The notes beneath the pieces are model-generated. The model was not told where the DNA came from. It saw only the letters and a program-made list of their open reading frames with translations, and ran no database searches. The position numbers and the translations under genes are program-made. DNA of 7,963 nt from JAUVXJ01 sp964577995 (GTDB lineage: Bacteria; Chloroflexota; Anaerolineae; UBA7937; B3-Chlor), in the NCBI GenBank assembly GCA_964577995.1, contig CAZOBP010000135.1:1-7963 (forward strand), read 5' to 3'. Positions 6,484-7,963 of this stretch are shown here, in pieces (position 1 is the stretch's first letter; each line of letters starts with the position of its first letter).

Positions 6484-7491
6484 TCACAACAGTGCGGGCA
6501 TGTGGTGCACCAGAGCCCCGATGGTCGCCGGATGCCACAACAGGTTGTGCCCCAACCCAGCTAGCTGTGTGACTGGCCAGGAGCATCCTGCCCGCTGGAG
6601 TCCCTCGGCCAGGCCCAAACGCGCAATCCAATCGTGCTCCCCCACCAGCACCAGACCCTTGATCCCGGCCAGATCCACCTTAGCGGTACCCTGTCGCGCC
6701 AGTCCCTTGAGCACCGAGGCCATCCCAGCCAGGTCCCACAGTCTGCGACTCGAGAAACGCCACAGCCTGAACAGGGCACGCATCGACAGATCGAGGCCTT
6801 GGCCCGCAACCTGGCAGCCCAGCCTCAGCCCCCTGCTATCGGCAATGGCCCTCACCGGCGAAATGGACACCACAGAGACCTCTGGGCCGAGTCCTGTGCG
6901 TCCCACCGATCTCGTGCCGTCTGTGAAGTTGCCCGCAGCGAACTCCCACAATGCAGCAGCTCCCACAGAATGACCTATGCCGATTATGCGGTCACAGTCG
7001 TACAATTGCAGGTGACGCAAGACGTATTCCAGTTGGCTGGAATAGTGCCTGGGAGTGAGGCCCAGGCCACGTACTGAGACGTCCAGGTTCCCACCGTCAC
7101 GGCCCAGCCCCGCCAGCACCAGACCGATGGCCTCCTTTCCCATCCTCTCGATCGAACCCAGGACGTCAGGAACGAGGTGCCGCCGCCCTGGCGCAGAGTC
7201 CTGGATGCCCCAAGAGCCTCTGCTGCCCCCAAAACCGTGCAGGAAAGCCGCGACCACCCGGTCCCTTCTTCTCCTTTGACCCGGAAAGTTCTGGGTCTCG
7301 TTGGGCAGGATCAGCGTCACGGGCGATCTCCTCAGTCCGGTCTGCGTCCGAAACTCCTCCAACTCCAACGGGTTCAACAAGTCCGTTACATCAAGATCGA
7401 GGATAGTCCGGTTTCCCTCGACCCTCCTCGACCTCGAGAACTCTGCCACTAGATTAAGACGCTCTTCGTTTGTCAACGACCTACCAGGCAC
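6484..7491 (-). CDS. Alpha/beta hydrolase-fold protein, substrate unknown
   Basis: A protein of up to 335 residues with a canonical alpha/beta hydrolase layout. The oxyanion-hole motif LHGFGGS is at 84-90, the nucleophile elbow GIGHSVGAA at 171-179 has S175, the acidic residue is probably D287 in GEHDW, and the histidine is H315 in GLGHN. A cap-like insertion rich in basic and hydrophobic residues sits at about 212-270. The first 75 residues have no motif that I recognise. There is no signal peptide, so it is probably cytoplasmic; esterase, lipase or C-C hydrolase activity are all possible. The start is uncertain. GTG 7491-7489 shares its first base with the AGGAGG at 7496-7491, so both cannot function as written. 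TTG 7476-7474 (residue 6) is the next candidate, 14 bases after AGGAGG. A TAG just upstream rules out an earlier start. It converges on the amidohydrolase pair. Confidence 0.82.
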   Translation of the reverse strand: MPGRSLTNEERLNLVAEFSRSRRVEGNRTILDLDVTDLLNPLELEEFRTQTGLRRSPVTLILPNETQNFPGQRRRRDRVVAAFLHGFGGSRGSWGIQDSAPGRRHLVPDVLGSIERMGKEAIGLVLAGLGRDGGNLDVSVRGLGLTPRHYSSQLEYVLRHLQLYDCDRIIGIGHSVGAAALWEFAAGNFTDGTRSVGRTGLGPEVSVVSISPVRAIADSRGLRLGCQVAGQGLDLSMRALFRLWRFSSRRLWDLAGMASVLKGLARQGTAKVDLAGIKGLVLVGEHDWIARLGLAEGLQRAGCSWPVTQLAGLGHNLLWHPATIGALVHHMPALL

Positions 7492-7502
7492 CTCCTATAC
7501 TT

Positions 7503-7525
7503 GTCGGCAACTGCGCAGAGCCGAC
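7503..7525 (-). other. Leader hairpin just before the alpha/beta hydrolase gene
   Basis: GTCGGC at 7503-7508 is the exact reverse complement of GCCGAC at 7520-7525. The 11-base loop contains the 8-bp palindrome CTGCGCAG (7511-7518). In minus-strand RNA it would end 6 bases before the AGGAGG at 7496-7491, so it could affect ribosome access, or serve as an operator in DNA. Confidence 0.4.
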
Positions 7526-7540
7526 CGATCTGTTGGCGAG

Positions 7541-7575
7541 ACAAGAAAACGCGAGGACCTCACCCCGTCCTCGCG
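7541..7575 (-). terminator. Intrinsic terminator or attenuator downstream of the fmdB-like gene
   Basis: On the minus strand, CGCGAGGAC (7575-7567) and GTCCTCGCG (7558-7550) form a perfect 9-bp GC-rich stem around an 8-base loop. It is followed immediately by TTTTCTTGT. This is the standard intrinsic terminator layout for transcription leaving the FmdB-like gene, about 77 bases after its stop. The hydrolase gene begins about 50 bases beyond, so the element could also regulate read-through into it. Confidence 0.75.
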
Positions 7576-7603
7576 CTGGTCACGGCATTACCGCTGGACC
7601 AAC
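7575..7603 (-). other. Second hairpin directly before the terminator
   Basis: In minus-strand RNA, bases 7603-7597 (GUUGGUC) pair with 7581-7575 (GACCAGC), a 7-bp stem with one G-U pair. An inner CGG/CCG helix closes a UAAUG loop. It abuts and shares one base with the terminator stem. Tandem stems of this kind occur both in double-hairpin terminators and in attenuators. No known riboswitch signature is recognised. Confidence 0.4.
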
Positions 7604-7651
7604 TCCACGGACACTTGGCTTGACAATAACGCTTATGTAGCCTACGATGCT

Positions 7652-7891
7652 CTATGTCTTGCAGGTGGCACAACTGGTGGCGGAACAACTGGCGCAGCCG
7701 CTGCCCCCGAGGGAGCGACTACTCTCACCAGCGTTTCCACCCTTGCTCACCGCACAGAACAGAGAAACGGCTCGTCGAGTATTGGAGCCACTACAGTGCT
7801 TGCACAGCACAGGCTCGTCGGCCTGGCTGAAGCTGCGCAGAACCTCGAACGTGTTCTGACAATCGTCGCAATGGTACTCGTAGAGCGGCAT
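7652..7891 (-). CDS. FmdB-family zinc-ribbon protein
   Basis: A 79-residue small zinc-ribbon protein of the FmdB/CxxC_CXXC_SSSS family (putative regulatory protein; biochemical role poorly defined). MPLYEYHCDDC is the typical opening. The zinc ribbon uses C8/C11 and C30/C33. The C-terminal stretch is glycine/serine-rich and carries a second cysteine set, C66, C69, C74 and C77, common in this family. The ATG at 7891-7889 was chosen over an in-frame TTG at 7939 because it matches the family start and has AGGAG six bases upstream. It is preceded by its own promoter and followed by a terminator-like hairpin, so it may be a single-gene transcript, with the alpha/beta hydrolase downstream. The name fmdB comes from a formamidase locus; no amidase is adjacent here. 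Confidence 0.9.
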   Translation of the reverse strand: MPLYEYHCDDCQNTFEVLRSFSQADEPVLCKHCSGSNTRRAVSLFCAVSKGGNAGESSRSLGGSGCASCSATSCATCKT

Positions 7892-7929
7892 TAGACACTC
7901 CTGGTGAGATACAAGAAAGAACCACCCTA

Positions 7930-7958
7930 AGTTTACCAAACAGTTGGGTCTTCGTCAA
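7930..7958 (-). promoter_or_regulatory. Sigma-70-like promoter of the FmdB-family gene
   Basis: On the minus strand, TTGACG (7958-7953) and TAAACT (7935-7930) are separated by 17 bases. The predicted transcription start near 7923 leaves a leader of about 30 bases containing the AGGAG ribosome site. It lies at the window edge, so any upstream operator is not visible. Confidence 0.6.
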
Positions 7959-7963
7959 ATCCT

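Noticed and set aside
7564..7615. tRNA-like segment on the minus strand (GTTGGTCCAGCGGTAATGCC resembles a D-arm)
   Set aside because: The D-stem does not pair properly, there is no GTTCGA-type T-loop, and no acceptor stem can be formed. The sequence is better explained by the two tandem hairpins.
1..7963. Mobile element, prophage, CRISPR array or defence system
   Set aside because: No transposase, integrase, phage or Cas-like protein was seen, and no direct repeats or spacer arrays. Operon spacing and composition look like stable chromosome.

Overview
The window is GC-rich bacterial chromosome with densely packed, ordinary-looking coding DNA. I see no insertion sequence, phage gene, CRISPR array, rRNA or tRNA. 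A lipobox signal peptide, a bacterial-type queuine tRNA-ribosyltransferase and Shine-Dalgarno/sigma-70-like signals point to a bacterium. The gene mix (REC-GAF-GAF regulator, tandem small amidohydrolases, FmdB zinc ribbon) would suit Chloroflexota or a similar environmental lineage, but that placement is only a guess.

Layout. Positions 3-83 (+) hold the last 26 codons of an unidentified gene, followed by a hairpin. From 4586 down to 175 on the minus strand runs a compact four-gene operon: tgt (queuosine tRNA modification), uppP (undecaprenyl-diphosphate recycling, overlapping tgt by 11 bases), a PstS-like phosphate-binding lipoprotein, and an orphan response regulator with two GAF domains. 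A TTGGAA-18-TATAAT promoter lies only about 12 bases before the tgt ATG, so tgt mRNA is probably almost leaderless.

From about 4809 a divergent TTGACG-17-TATGGT promoter, overlapped by an operator-like dyad, drives two TIM-barrel amidohydrolase-family genes joined by an ATGA stop/start overlap (4886-5632 and 5629-6369). The first keeps all the expected metal-binding residues. The second has lost nearly all of them and looks like a catalytically dead partner. This pair is the most interesting object in the window.

Converging from the right on the minus strand are an alpha/beta hydrolase (6484-7491) and, upstream of it, a FmdB-type zinc-ribbon protein (7652-7891) with a TTGACG-17-TAAACT promoter. 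The 160 bases between them hold three consecutive hairpins, one followed by a T-rich tract like an intrinsic terminator, so the hydrolase is either separately transcribed or depends on read-through.

How the genes may work together: UppP releases inorganic phosphate outside the membrane while recycling the cell-wall lipid carrier, and the adjacent PstS-like lipoprotein would bind phosphate in the same compartment. This link, and any role of the GAF regulator in it, is inference from gene order alone.
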